From DATFDN01 sp963767645 (GTDB taxonomy: Bacteria > Pseudomonadota > Alphaproteobacteria > Acetobacterales > Acetobacteraceae): 64,000 nt of DNA. Location: positions 310,001 through 374,000 of the forward strand of contig CAVYEW010000010.1 in assembly GCA_963767645.1 (NCBI GenBank). Direction: 5' to 3'. A program made the position numbers and the translations under genes. This document shows, one piece after another, positions 35,205 to 43,296 of the stretch. The notes beneath the pieces were generated by a model that did not search any database, was not told where the DNA came from, and worked only from the letters and a program-made list of their open reading frames with translations. Each line of letters begins with the position of its first letter. The stretch's first letter is position 1.

Positions 35205-36287
35205 GTGGAACTCATCCGTGAACTGCCGCTCGACCAGGTGCTGCGGGGCGACTGCGTCACGTTGATGCGGATGCTGCCGCCGGCCTCGGTCCACTGCGTC
35301 TTCGCCGACCCGCCCTACAACCTCCAGCTCCGCGGCGAGCTGCGCCGGCCGGACGACAGCGTGGTGGACGGGGTGGACGAGGACTGGGACCGCTTCAGCG
35401 ACTTCGCCGCCTATGACGCCTTCACCCGCGCCTGGCTCAGCGAGTGCCGGCGGGTGCTGCGCAAGGACGGCACGCTCTGGGTCATCGGCGCCTACCACAA
35501 CATCTTCCGCATCGGCGCCGCCTTGCAGGATCTCGGCTTCTGGCTGCTGAACGACATCATCTGGCGCAAGGCCAACCCGATGCCGAACTTCCGGGGACGG
35601 CGCTTCACCAACGCCCATGAGACCTTGATCTGGGCGGCGCGGCAGCGCAATTCCCGGCATCGCTTCAACTATCAGGCGATGAAGGCGCTGAACGACGACG
35701 TACAGATGCGCAGCGACTGGTTCATCCCGCTCTGCACCGGGGCGGAGCGGCTGCGCAACGAGCACGGGCTGAAGCTGCACCCGACGCAGAAACCCGAGGC
35801 GCTGCTGCACCGCGTCCTGCTCGCCTCCACCGTGCCGGGCGATGTCGTGCTCGACCCGTTCCTCGGCACCGGCACCACGGCGGCGGTCGCCAAGCGGCTG
35901 CACCGCCACTTCATCGGCATCGAGCGTCACCCGGCCTATGCCGAGGCCGCCATCGGCCGCATCCGCCGCACCCGCCCGGCCACCGAGGACGGCGTTGCCA
36001 CTGCGCCCACGCGGCGGGAGGCGCCGCGCATCCCGTTCGGCAGCCTGGTGGAGCGCGGCATCGTCACGCCGGGCACGCGCCTGACCGATCGCCAGCGCCG
36101 GGTGAGCGCGACGGTCGCCGCCGACGGCACGATCTCCGCGAACGGCGCGCGGGGCTCGATCCACCAGGTCGGCGCGGCGGTGCAGCACGCGCCGTCCTGC
36201 AACGGCTGGACCTTCTGGCACGTCGAGCGCGACGGCGCGCTGGTGCCGCTCGACAAGCTGCGCGGCGAGGTGGCTGCGGAGCACTGA
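35205..36287 (+). CDS. ccrM: CcrM-type DNA adenine methyltransferase (GANTC)
   Basis: Orphan N6-adenine methyltransferase acting on GANTC; in Caulobacter it is cell-cycle regulated and essential or nearly so. Seen: 360 aa, beta-class order with catalytic DPPY at 35-38 before SAM-binding DPFLGTGTT at 217-225; target-region GAYHNIFRIG, IIWRKANPMPNFRGRRF and LHPTQKPEALL; and the extra C-terminal domain (about 270-360, RQRRVSATVAADGTI, GSIHQVGAAVQ) that is specific to CcrM and recognises DNA. No cognate restriction gene is present. GTG start is likely. Confidence 0.95.
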   Translation: MELIRELPLDQVLRGDCVTLMRMLPPASVHCVFADPPYNLQLRGELRRPDDSVVDGVDEDWDRFSDFAAYDAFTRAWLSECRRVLRKDGTLWVIGAYHNIFRIGAALQDLGFWLLNDIIWRKANPMPNFRGRRFTNAHETLIWAARQRNSRHRFNYQAMKALNDDVQMRSDWFIPLCTGAERLRNEHGLKLHPTQKPEALLHRVLLASTVPGDVVLDPFLGTGTTAAVAKRLHRHFIGIERHPAYAEAAIGRIRRTRPATEDGVATAPTRREAPRIPFGSLVERGIVTPGTRLTDRQRRVSATVAADGTISANGARGSIHQVGAAVQHAPSCNGWTFWHVERDGALVPLDKLRGEVAAEH

Positions 36288-36428
36288 TTTCCCGTCAAGC
36301 CCGGAGTGGTGATGTATCGCGTCGGAAATTGACCGAGGCAAGGCGCGTGGCTAGCTTTTCGGTGGGAGACGGCGCCGGCCTGTGCGGAGCAGGCGACCGG
36401 GCAATCCAAGAGCAGGCCGGAGAGCGTG

Positions 36429-37073
36429 ATGCTGAAGGTTTATCTCGACCCTTGCACTGTCAACAGCCGGAAGGTGCTTGCGGGGCTAGATCTGCTGGGA
36501 ACGCCATACGAGCGCGTCCACGTCGATTATTTCGCGGGTGCCCACAAGCAGCCGGAGTTCCTTGCCATCAACCCGAACGGCGCCGTGCCGGCTGCGACCG
36601 ACGGCGACTTAATGCTCTCGGAATCGAACGCGATCCTGCAATACGCCGCGGACGTGAGTAACGCCTTTCAATACTATCCGAAGGACGCGAAGCAGCGCGC
36701 AGACATCCATCGCTGGATGCTGTGGGAGGCGGCGACCTGGTTCCCGAGCTGTTACGTTTACCTCGTGGAATACATCGTGAAGCCGCTGCTGAAGACCGAG
36801 CCGGACGAGGCGGTGATCGCCAAGGAGGCACCGAACTGGCACCGCCTCGCCGGCATCCTGGACGCGCGGCTGGCGGGGTCGAAATGGCTGACCGGAGACG
36901 GCGTCACGATTGCCGACATCGCGGTGGCCGCCCCGATGCATCTGCACGCGCAGCAGCGCCTGCCCCTTGCCGAGCATCCGAACCTGCGGCGGTGGATGAC
37001 GGAGGGAATCGAGACCCTGCCGTGCTGGCAGCGCACCCAGGCGGCTGTCAACAAGGCGCTCGTCCCCGGCTAG
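36429..37073 (+). CDS. Glutathione S-transferase family protein
   Basis: Cytosolic glutathione transferase, 214 aa, with an N-terminal thioredoxin-like domain (KVYLDPCTVNSRKVL, NPNGAVPAATDGD with the cis-proline, and SESNAILQYAA for the glutathione gamma-glutamyl contact) and an all-helical C-terminal domain containing LTGDGVTIADIAVAAP. The Ser/Cys at the start region rather than Tyr suggests a beta/theta-like class. Substrate unknown. Lies between ccrM and the CmcJ-like gene. Confidence 0.9.
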   Translation: MLKVYLDPCTVNSRKVLAGLDLLGTPYERVHVDYFAGAHKQPEFLAINPNGAVPAATDGDLMLSESNAILQYAADVSNAFQYYPKDAKQRADIHRWMLWEAATWFPSCYVYLVEYIVKPLLKTEPDEAVIAKEAPNWHRLAGILDARLAGSKWLTGDGVTIADIAVAAPMHLHAQQRLPLAEHPNLRRWMTEGIETLPCWQRTQAAVNKALVPG

Positions 37074-37122
37074 GCCGGTTCGTGAAGTCCATGTGCGTCG
37101 CGCAGCTCCTCAGGTGAATCTG

Positions 37123-37948
37123 ATGGCAAGCCAAGACACCGTCCGGGGGACGTTCAACTACACCCGCGACACCGGGACGCTTCCGGAGATCTACTTCTAC
37201 GACCCGCCGGCCGGGACCCAGAGTACATCTGCCGGGCGACGATCCGCGCGAGATGGCGGTCCATGACGGCTGGGCACGGGCGCGAGACTTCTCGCTGGAT
37301 CGGGAAGGGTTCGCGCTGCGGGAGTTCCCCTCCGCGTTCGATGATTGGGACGAGGACGCGGCGATCAAGACGCGGTTCTACCCGGAGGTGATCGAGTTCG
37401 TGCGCGCCTCGGTGGGCGCACGCCGGGTCGTGATCTTCGACCACACGATCCGCACCAAGGCGAACGCCAGCCAGCAGACCGCCGAGCATGCCACCACCCA
37501 GCGCGCGCCGGTGATGCTGGTGCATTGCGACTACACGCCGAACTCCGGCCCGCTGCGGGTGCGCCAGCTGCTCCCCGATGAGGCCGAGGCGCTGCTGGCG
37601 CGGCGGGTGGCCTTCTACAACGTCTGGAAGCCGCTGCGCCGGCGCGTCGAGGAGAAGCCGCTGGCGATGTGCGACGTGACCTCATCGAGCCAGGCCGACT
37701 TCATCACCATGGCCCTGCGCTACCGCGACCGTGACGGCGAGATCTTCGTGCTGCGCCACGCGCCGCAGCACCATTGGTGGTATTTCCCGGAGATGACGCC
37801 GGAGCACGCGCTGCTCCTGAAAACCTATGAGTCCGAATCCGATGGACGGGCGCGTTTCCTTGGGCACAGCGCGTTCGACGACCCGAACACTCCTCCCGGC
37901 GCCCCGGCCCGGGAGAGCATCGAGCTGCGCACCATCGCCTTTTTCTGA
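37123..37948 (+). pseudogene. CmcJ/NvfI family oxygenase-like gene, single frameshift
   Basis: Relative of the CmcJ/AsaB-type family of non-haem iron, 2-oxoglutarate oxygenase-like proteins. The N-terminal piece FNYTRDTGTLPEIYFYDPP begins at ATG 37123, then the frame changes by one base inside a CCC run at 37217-37219 and continues as RVHLPGDDPREMAVHDGWAR with the rest of the family sequence: FSLDREGFALREF, VVIFDHTIRTK, VHCDYTPNSG and YNVWKPLRRRVEEKPLAMCD, to the stop at 37948. The second frame alone could start at ATG 37253. A single shift in a homopolymer makes sequencing error as likely as true inactivation. Confidence 0.78.
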
Positions 37949-37957
37949 GCGAAGCCC

Positions 37958-38737
37958 GTGCCGGACGACCCGTTCTCGCTCATCGGCCGCGTCGCCCTGA
38001 TCACCGGCGCCAATAGCGGGATCGGTCTGGCGCTGGCGACCGCGTTCCGCGATGCCGGCGCCCGTGTCGCTGTCGGCGGCAGGCGGGCGGAGCGCAACGC
38101 CCAAGCGGCAGCGGAATTGGGGCCGCAGGCCGCCGCGATCACACTCGACGTATGCGACGAGGCTTCGGTGACGCGCGCCGTCGAGGAAACAGTTGACCGC
38201 TTCGGCCGGCTCGACATCCTCGTCAACAACGCCGGGACTATCGGCCCGCGCGCATCGGTGATGGAGCTTGATCGCGCCGAGTGGCAGCGCATGATCGACA
38301 CCAACCTGACCGGCGCCTTCCTATGCACGAAGCACGCGGCGCGCCGAATGCGCGCACAAGGCGGCGGGAAGATCATCAACATCGCCTCGATCTATGGTCT
38401 TGTCGCGCCGAGCCGGGGCCTGCAGGTCGCCTATACGGTCGCCAAGCACGCATTGATCGGGCTGACGCGCGTCAACGCGGTGGAACTGGCGCCGCTCGGC
38501 ATCCAGGTGAACGCGGTCGCGCCGGGCTGGTACTTCACCGAGATGACAGAGGAATTGCGCGGCAGCGGATTTCACCATGCGGTCGAACGACGCACGCCGG
38601 CCGGGCGGTGGGGCGAGACGCGGGATTTGGTCGGAGCCGTCCGCTTCCTCGCCGCCGCCGCGTCGGATTTCGTCAGCGGCACCGTTATCCAGGTGGACGG
38701 CGGCTATCTGGCGAGCGACGGCACCGATCGCGGGTAA
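37958..38737 (+). CDS. Short-chain dehydrogenase/reductase (SDR, 3-oxoacyl-ACP reductase-like)
   Basis: Classical SDR of 259 aa using NAD(P)(H), substrate unknown. Seen: TGANSGIG at 17-24, NNAG at 90-93, catalytic Ser144, Tyr159 and Lys163 in the contexts NIASIYG and YTVAKHA, and C-terminal SGTVIQVDGGYLAS. GTG start, nine bases after the CmcJ-like gene stop, suggesting co-transcription. A palindromic repeat begins four bases past its stop codon, in the gap before a convergent ABC operon. Confidence 0.92.
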   Translation: MPDDPFSLIGRVALITGANSGIGLALATAFRDAGARVAVGGRRAERNAQAAAELGPQAAAITLDVCDEASVTRAVEETVDRFGRLDILVNNAGTIGPRASVMELDRAEWQRMIDTNLTGAFLCTKHAARRMRAQGGGKIINIASIYGLVAPSRGLQVAYTVAKHALIGLTRVNAVELAPLGIQVNAVAPGWYFTEMTEELRGSGFHHAVERRTPAGRWGETRDLVGAVRFLAAAASDFVSGTVIQVDGGYLASDGTDRG

Positions 38738-38740
38738 AGC

Positions 38741-38893
38741 GTTTCACGCTGACTGGGACCAGGGCCTGCAACCCCTCCCCCCGACCCCCTCCCGCAAGGG
38801 GAGGGGGAGCTCCGCCCACCTCGTTCCCCTCCCCTTGCGGGAGGGGTCAGGGGAGGGGTGAAAGGGCGTGCCGGCGCAGTCAGCCTGAAGCCG
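38741..38893. repeat. Palindromic intergenic repeat, full copy 2
   Basis: About 153 bases, closely matching the copy at 17041. It has the same two-arm palindrome (CCCTCCCGCAAGGGGAGGG and complement) with a 17-base loop, the same left edge GTTTCACGCTGACTGG and the same right edge CAGTCAGCCTGAAG; the edges are inverted relative to each other. Fills the gap between the convergent SDR and the livF-type gene. Confidence 0.85.
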
Positions 38894-38911
38894 CTCTGAC
38901 AGGCCGTGGCC

Positions 38912-39607
38912 TCAGAAATACTCCCACACATTCGACGCCCGCGCCTCCTCCGGCGTGCCGTCGAAGACGATGCGGCCCTGGTTCATGATGACCGCGCGGT
39001 CGGCGATGCGCAGCGCCGCCGCCACGTTCTGCTCGACCAGCACCGCCGCCATGCCGTGCGCTTGGCATACCTCCCGCACTTGCGCGAACAGCCGCTCCAC
39101 CAAGTTGGGCGCCAGCCCGATCGAGGGTTCGTCGAGCATCAGGCAGCGCGGCGTGCCCAGGATCGCCAGCCCGAAGGCCAGCATCTGCTGCTGTCCACCG
39201 CTCATGCTGCCGGCGCGGGTCGTGCGGCGCTCGTCGAGGACCGGGAACAGCCGGTATATGTCGGCGGGCGCGAACATCGCAGAGGCGGCGAGGTTGCGGG
39301 CGGCGACCACGTCGATGTTCTCGGCAACCGTCAGGTCGGGGAAGATGCCGCGTCCCTCGGGAAGCAGGCGAAGCCCCAGCGCCACCCGTTCGGCCACCCG
39401 CATCCGCCCCAGCGCGCGGCCGTCGAAGCGCACCTCGCCGGCGCGCGCCGGGAGCAGGCCGATAACGGTCTTCAGCGTCGTCGTCTTGCCGGCGCCGTTA
39501 TGGCCGAGCAGCGCCAGGATGCGGCCCGGCTCCAGCGCGAAGCCGATCTCGGAGATCACCGTCTTCGCGCCGTAGCCGGCGGACAGGTTCGCGAGTTCGA
39601 GGATCAC
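38912..39607 (-). CDS. livF: Branched-chain-type ABC transporter ATPase LivF
   Basis: One of two ATPases of a LivFGMH-type importer, located on the cytoplasmic face. Seen: 231 aa; Walker A GHNGAGKTT at 35-43; ABC signature MSGGQQQMLAFG; Walker B CLMLDEPSIGLAP; H-loop region VLVEQNVAAAL. The start overlaps the stop of livG by four bases. Last gene of the operon. Substrate not defined; the symbol indicates family position only. Confidence 0.92.
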   Translation of the reverse strand: MILELANLSAGYGAKTVISEIGFALEPGRILALLGHNGAGKTTTLKTVIGLLPARAGEVRFDGRALGRMRVAERVALGLRLLPEGRGIFPDLTVAENIDVVAARNLAASAMFAPADIYRLFPVLDERRTTRAGSMSGGQQQMLAFGLAILGTPRCLMLDEPSIGLAPNLVERLFAQVREVCQAHGMAAVLVEQNVAAALRIADRAVIMNQGRIVFDGTPEEARASNVWEYF

Positions 39608-40368
39608 AGCGCGCCGCCGAAATAGATCTCGGCGAGCGCCGGGTCGGCGATGATCCGCTCCGGCGTGCCCTGCGCCAGCAGCCGCCCCTGGTGCAGGAAC
39701 AGCACGTCGTCGGCGATGCGCTGAACGACGCGGGTGTTGTGTTCCACGACGAGCAAGGTCTTGCCCTCGTCCTGCAAGCGCCGCAGCAGCGCCATCACCC
39801 GGTCCAGAGCGCCGGTGGCGAGGCCCGAAGCCGGTTCGTCCAGCAGCAGCAGCTCCGCCCCGGTCGCCAGCACGCGGGCGATGGTGAGCAGCTTCTGCTC
39901 GCCGTAGGAGAGATTGCGCACGAACTCCCCGGCGCGGTCGGCGAGACCGACATGGGCCAGGATCGCGCGCGCCTCCTCCCGCCGTCGCGCTTGGGCGCGC
40001 GCGGTGTGCAGCGGGCGGAAGATGGCGCCGAGCGGCGCCTCGCCGAACTGGCCGGGCAGCGCCATCGCCACGTTGTCGAGCGCCGTCAGATCGACGAACA
40101 GGCGCAGATTCTGGAAGGTGCGCGCGATGCCCGTCCGCACGATCGCCTGCGGGCGCAGACCGTCGAGCGTGCGGCCCTGGAAGCGCACGCTGCCCTCGGC
40201 CGGGCGCAGGAAGCCGGTGATGACGTTGAAGATGGTGGTCTTGCCGGCGCCGTTCGGGCCGACCATGCAGGTGATGCGCCCGCGGGCGATGGCGAAGCTG
40301 GTGTCGGCCAGGGCTTGCAGGCCACCGAACCGCACTGCGACACCGGCGACCGACAAATAGGGGCTCAT
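39604..40368 (-). CDS. livG: Branched-chain-type ABC transporter ATPase LivG
   Basis: Second ATPase of the importer, 254 aa. Seen: Walker A GPNGAGKTT at 37-45; LSYGEQKLLTIARVLA signature; Walker B LLLLDEPASGL; LVVEHNTRVV; and the LivG-specific insert with FQNLRLFVDLTALDNVAMAL. Four-base overlaps at both ends with livM and livF indicate tight translational coupling. Confidence 0.92.
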   Translation of the reverse strand: MSPYLSVAGVAVRFGGLQALADTSFAIARGRITCMVGPNGAGKTTIFNVITGFLRPAEGSVRFQGRTLDGLRPQAIVRTGIARTFQNLRLFVDLTALDNVAMALPGQFGEAPLGAIFRPLHTARAQARRREEARAILAHVGLADRAGEFVRNLSYGEQKLLTIARVLATGAELLLLDEPASGLATGALDRVMALLRRLQDEGKTLLVVEHNTRVVQRIADDVLFLHQGRLLAQGTPERIIADPALAEIYFGGAL

Positions 40369-41228
40369 AGCCGCTCCCCCGCGAGTCCCTGCGGGCGGAA
40401 CAGCATGAAGGCGATCAGCAGCACGCCGTAGATGAGTTGGCGGATCGAGGCGGCGACCGAGGTGGGCAGCGATACCAAGGTCAGCACCTGCGGCAGCGCG
40501 AGCAGCAGGAACGGCCCGATGATCGAGCCGGCGAGGGTGCGCGCGCCGCCCAGCACCACCATGCTGAGCAGCAGCACGGAGGCGTCGAGATCGAACGCCG
40601 ATGGATCGATAAAGCTCATGAACGTCGCATAGAGCCCGCCCGCCGCGCCGGCATAGGCGCCGGCGAGCGCGGCGGCGGAGACCTTGGCGCCGAGCACGCC
40701 CTTGCCGGCGGCAGCGACGGCCAGCTCGTCCTCCCGAATGGCGCGCAGCAGGCGGCCGAACGGGGCGCGCATCACCAGCCAGAAGCCAAGGCAGCCGAGC
40801 GCGGCGGCAACGGTGGTCAGCACCAGGTATTGCAGGGTGGTGGCGAGCTGGATGCTGAAGATGTCGGCGGGCGGTATCCCCGGCAGCCCGTTGGCTCCGC
40901 CGGTGCCCTCGGTCCAGTTGGTGTAGCCGGCAGTGGCGAGAAGCTGGATGCCGAACGAGGTCACGACGAAATAGTCGCCGGCGACGCGCAGGCTCGGCAG
41001 CGTGGTCAGCACGTTCAGCACGACGCAGGCGATGACGGCGATGCAGAGCGCGGGCAGGAAACCCAGGGTGGAGCTGAGCAGGAAATCGCCGACGATGTAG
41101 GCGCCGACGCCGAACACGGCGGCCTGGCTCACCGAGAAGATGCCGGCCACGCCGACCAGCAGGTTGGTCGAGAGCGCCAGCAGCACGTAGATCTCGGCCA
41201 GCACGACGTAGGAGGCGAAGAAGTCCAT
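40365..41228 (-). CDS. livM: Branched-chain-type ABC transporter permease LivM
   Basis: Inner-membrane permease, 287 aa, with about eight hydrophobic segments. Seen: YVLLALSTNLLVGVAGIFS near the N-terminus, the ATPase-coupling loop with RAIREDELAVAAAGKGV, and GGARTLAGSIIGPFLL. Ends FMLFRPQGLAGERL as usual for LivM. Begins one base after livH ends and overlaps livG. Confidence 0.9.
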   Translation of the reverse strand: MDFFASYVVLAEIYVLLALSTNLLVGVAGIFSVSQAAVFGVGAYIVGDFLLSSTLGFLPALCIAVIACVVLNVLTTLPSLRVAGDYFVVTSFGIQLLATAGYTNWTEGTGGANGLPGIPPADIFSIQLATTLQYLVLTTVAAALGCLGFWLVMRAPFGRLLRAIREDELAVAAAGKGVLGAKVSAAALAGAYAGAAGGLYATFMSFIDPSAFDLDASVLLLSMVVLGGARTLAGSIIGPFLLLALPQVLTLVSLPTSVAASIRQLIYGVLLIAFMLFRPQGLAGERL

Positions 41229-41229
41229 C

Positions 41230-42093
41230 TCAGGCAGTTCCGGCGAACAGGCCGCGCGGGCGGAACAGCATGAACACGACGAAGATGAAGAACGTCACCC
41301 CGATGCTCCACTCGCCGGGCATCACCAGCAGTGAGAGATTCTGCAACACGACGATGACCACCGAGAGGGCGAACGCGCCGGTCAGGCTGCCGATGCCGCC
41401 GGCGATCATGGCGATGGTCGCGGTCAGCAGCGGCGTGATCCCGCCGTAAGGCTGGAGCCCGAGATCGAACGGCACCAGCACGCCGGGCAGGCACACCACG
41501 GCGGAGGCGATGGCGAGGACGTAGACATGCACGGCGCGCGGCTCGAGCCGGGTGATCTCGGCGAGGAACGGGTTGGAGGCGACGGCGCGGATGCGCTTGC
41601 CGAGAAGCGTGCGGCGCGCGAACCACAGCACGGCGGCGAAGGCGAGCAGGCTCAATCCGAGGGTTGCAAGCTGCGCTGCGCTCAGCCGGACACCGCCAAG
41701 TGCGAAGGTGCGCGCCGCCCAGGCGCTGGGGAATTGCAGGATGTTCGGCGAGTAGATTGCGGCGATGACGTTCTGGATCACCGCCAGCGCCCCGAGCGAG
41801 GCGATCAGGATGCCGAGATGCGTGGCGCCTCGCCGCTCCAGACGTCCATACAATTGGTGCTGGATGAGCGCGCCCAGAGCCGTGCAGGCCGCCATCGCGA
41901 GCAACAGCGCGAGCGGATCGGGCACGCCGCGCGTCGCGAGGCTCCAGGCGACATAGCCGCCGAGCGTGTACACGCCGGCATGGGCGACATGGAAGATCTT
42001 GGTGGTGGCGTATACCAGCGCGAAGCTGATCGCGACCACACCGAGTGCGCAGCCGGTGACGATGCCGTTCAGCAGGAGCTGGAGGAGGAGCAT
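41230..42093 (-). CDS. livH: Branched-chain-type ABC transporter permease LivH
   Basis: Partner permease, 287 aa. Seen: N-terminal LLLNGIVTGCALGVVAISFA, VAHAGVYTLGGYVAW, the coupling-loop segment GKRIRAVASNPFLAEITRL, and MIAGGIGSLTGAFALSVVIV. Typical LivH length and helix pattern. Sixteen bases separate it from the upstream binding-protein gene. Confidence 0.9.
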   Translation of the reverse strand: MLLLQLLLNGIVTGCALGVVAISFALVYATTKIFHVAHAGVYTLGGYVAWSLATRGVPDPLALLLAMAACTALGALIQHQLYGRLERRGATHLGILIASLGALAVIQNVIAAIYSPNILQFPSAWAARTFALGGVRLSAAQLATLGLSLLAFAAVLWFARRTLLGKRIRAVASNPFLAEITRLEPRAVHVYVLAIASAVVCLPGVLVPFDLGLQPYGGITPLLTATIAMIAGGIGSLTGAFALSVVIVVLQNLSLLVMPGEWSIGVTFFIFVVFMLFRPRGLFAGTA

Positions 42094-42109
42094 CTGGTTC
42101 GTGCGCGTG

Positions 42110-43213
42110 TCACTCCGCCGCCGTTCCCTTGGCGATCGTCACGTCCTTGCCGTCCTTGAACGCATCGACGGCGATCGGCACGGTCGCGGTGTTGGAGGTG
42201 AAGGTCATCGGGATCAGGCCGTTGAAGGTCTTGATCCGGAACAGCGTGTCATGCATCGCCTGGCCGGTGATCGGCGTCTTTTCCTCGGCCAGCTTGTCGA
42301 GCACGGTCAGCGTGATCTGGGCGGCGTTGTAGTACTGGCGCGCGAAGAAATCCATGTCGGCGCCGAATTTCTGGCGGAACGCGGCAGCCAGCTCCGGCGG
42401 CGCGTCGATCTGCACCTGGGTATGCACGAAGCCTTGCGCCGCCGGATCGGCGATCGCCTGCGGATCGGCGAAGAACGAGGTACCGGCGACCAGGAAAGGC
42501 GGGTTCATCTGGTGGATCTGATCGGCCAGCGGCACCATCCCCGCAGTGATGGAGACGAACAGCACGTCCGGATTGCCGCCGGACAGCTTGAGCAGCGCCG
42601 GGCGGTAGTCGGTCTGGCCGAACTGCGCCGGCTCCTGCGCCAAGATCGTGCCGCCCGCCTTCTTGTAGTCGGCGACGAAGTCGTCGCGCCCGCCGATGCC
42701 GGCGGCGTCGTTCTCGAACAGCACCGATGCGGTCTTCTTGCCCTGACCTATCAGCCAGTGGCTCAGCACCGTCACCTCGTCGCCGGTCGAGGGCAGGGTA
42801 TTGACCAGATAGGGCGAGGCGGTGCGCAGCTTGTCCGATTGCGCCCCGGCATTGACCAGCAGCACCTTCTTGCGCGTCGCCAGCGGCGCCATCGCCAGCG
42901 ACGGGCCGGAATAGCCGGTGAAGATCATCGGCACGTGTTGCAGGTCGACGAGCTTGTTGAAGCTCAGCACCGACTGATCGGGCTTGGCCTGGTTGTCCTC
43001 GAACAACACCTCGACCGGGTTGCCGCGCACGCCGCCCTTGGCGTTGGCCTGCTCGACCGCGAACTGGATGCCGCGCATCTCCTGGGTGCCGACCACGGCG
43101 CCGGGGCCGGTCAGGGGCAGGATGGCACCCAGCCGTATCGTCTCCGCCCGTGCCGTGCCGGCGATGAACAGAGAAGCCGTGGCCGCCAGCCACGCACGCG
43201 CCCGATGCCGCAT
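42110..43213 (-). CDS. Branched-chain-type ABC transporter periplasmic binding protein
   Basis: Periplasmic solute receptor for the adjacent importer, 367 aa. Seen: Sec signal peptide with hydrophobic core LAATASLFIAG and probable cleavage after ARA; IRLGAILPLTGPGAVVG, the start of the binding fold; GGVRGNPVEVLFEDNQ; and QFGQTDYRPALLKL. The amidohydrolase gene precedes it and the livHMGF set follows, so its ligand may be the product or substrate of that hydrolase, or a related amide or aromatic acid. That is an inference from order only. Confidence 0.92.
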   Translation of the reverse strand: MRHRARAWLAATASLFIAGTARAETIRLGAILPLTGPGAVVGTQEMRGIQFAVEQANAKGGVRGNPVEVLFEDNQAKPDQSVLSFNKLVDLQHVPMIFTGYSGPSLAMAPLATRKKVLLVNAGAQSDKLRTASPYLVNTLPSTGDEVTVLSHWLIGQGKKTASVLFENDAAGIGGRDDFVADYKKAGGTILAQEPAQFGQTDYRPALLKLSGGNPDVLFVSITAGMVPLADQIHQMNPPFLVAGTSFFADPQAIADPAAQGFVHTQVQIDAPPELAAAFRQKFGADMDFFARQYYNAAQITLTVLDKLAEEKTPITGQAMHDTLFRIKTFNGLIPMTFTSNTATVPIAVDAFKDGKDVTIAKGTAAE

Positions 43214-43296
43214 CTCGCTCCCTTCGCGTTTCCCGTCCCGGGCTGTACGGCCCGGGACGGAAGCCGGTCAAGCGCGCGGGGCGACTGCGGCCGGCG

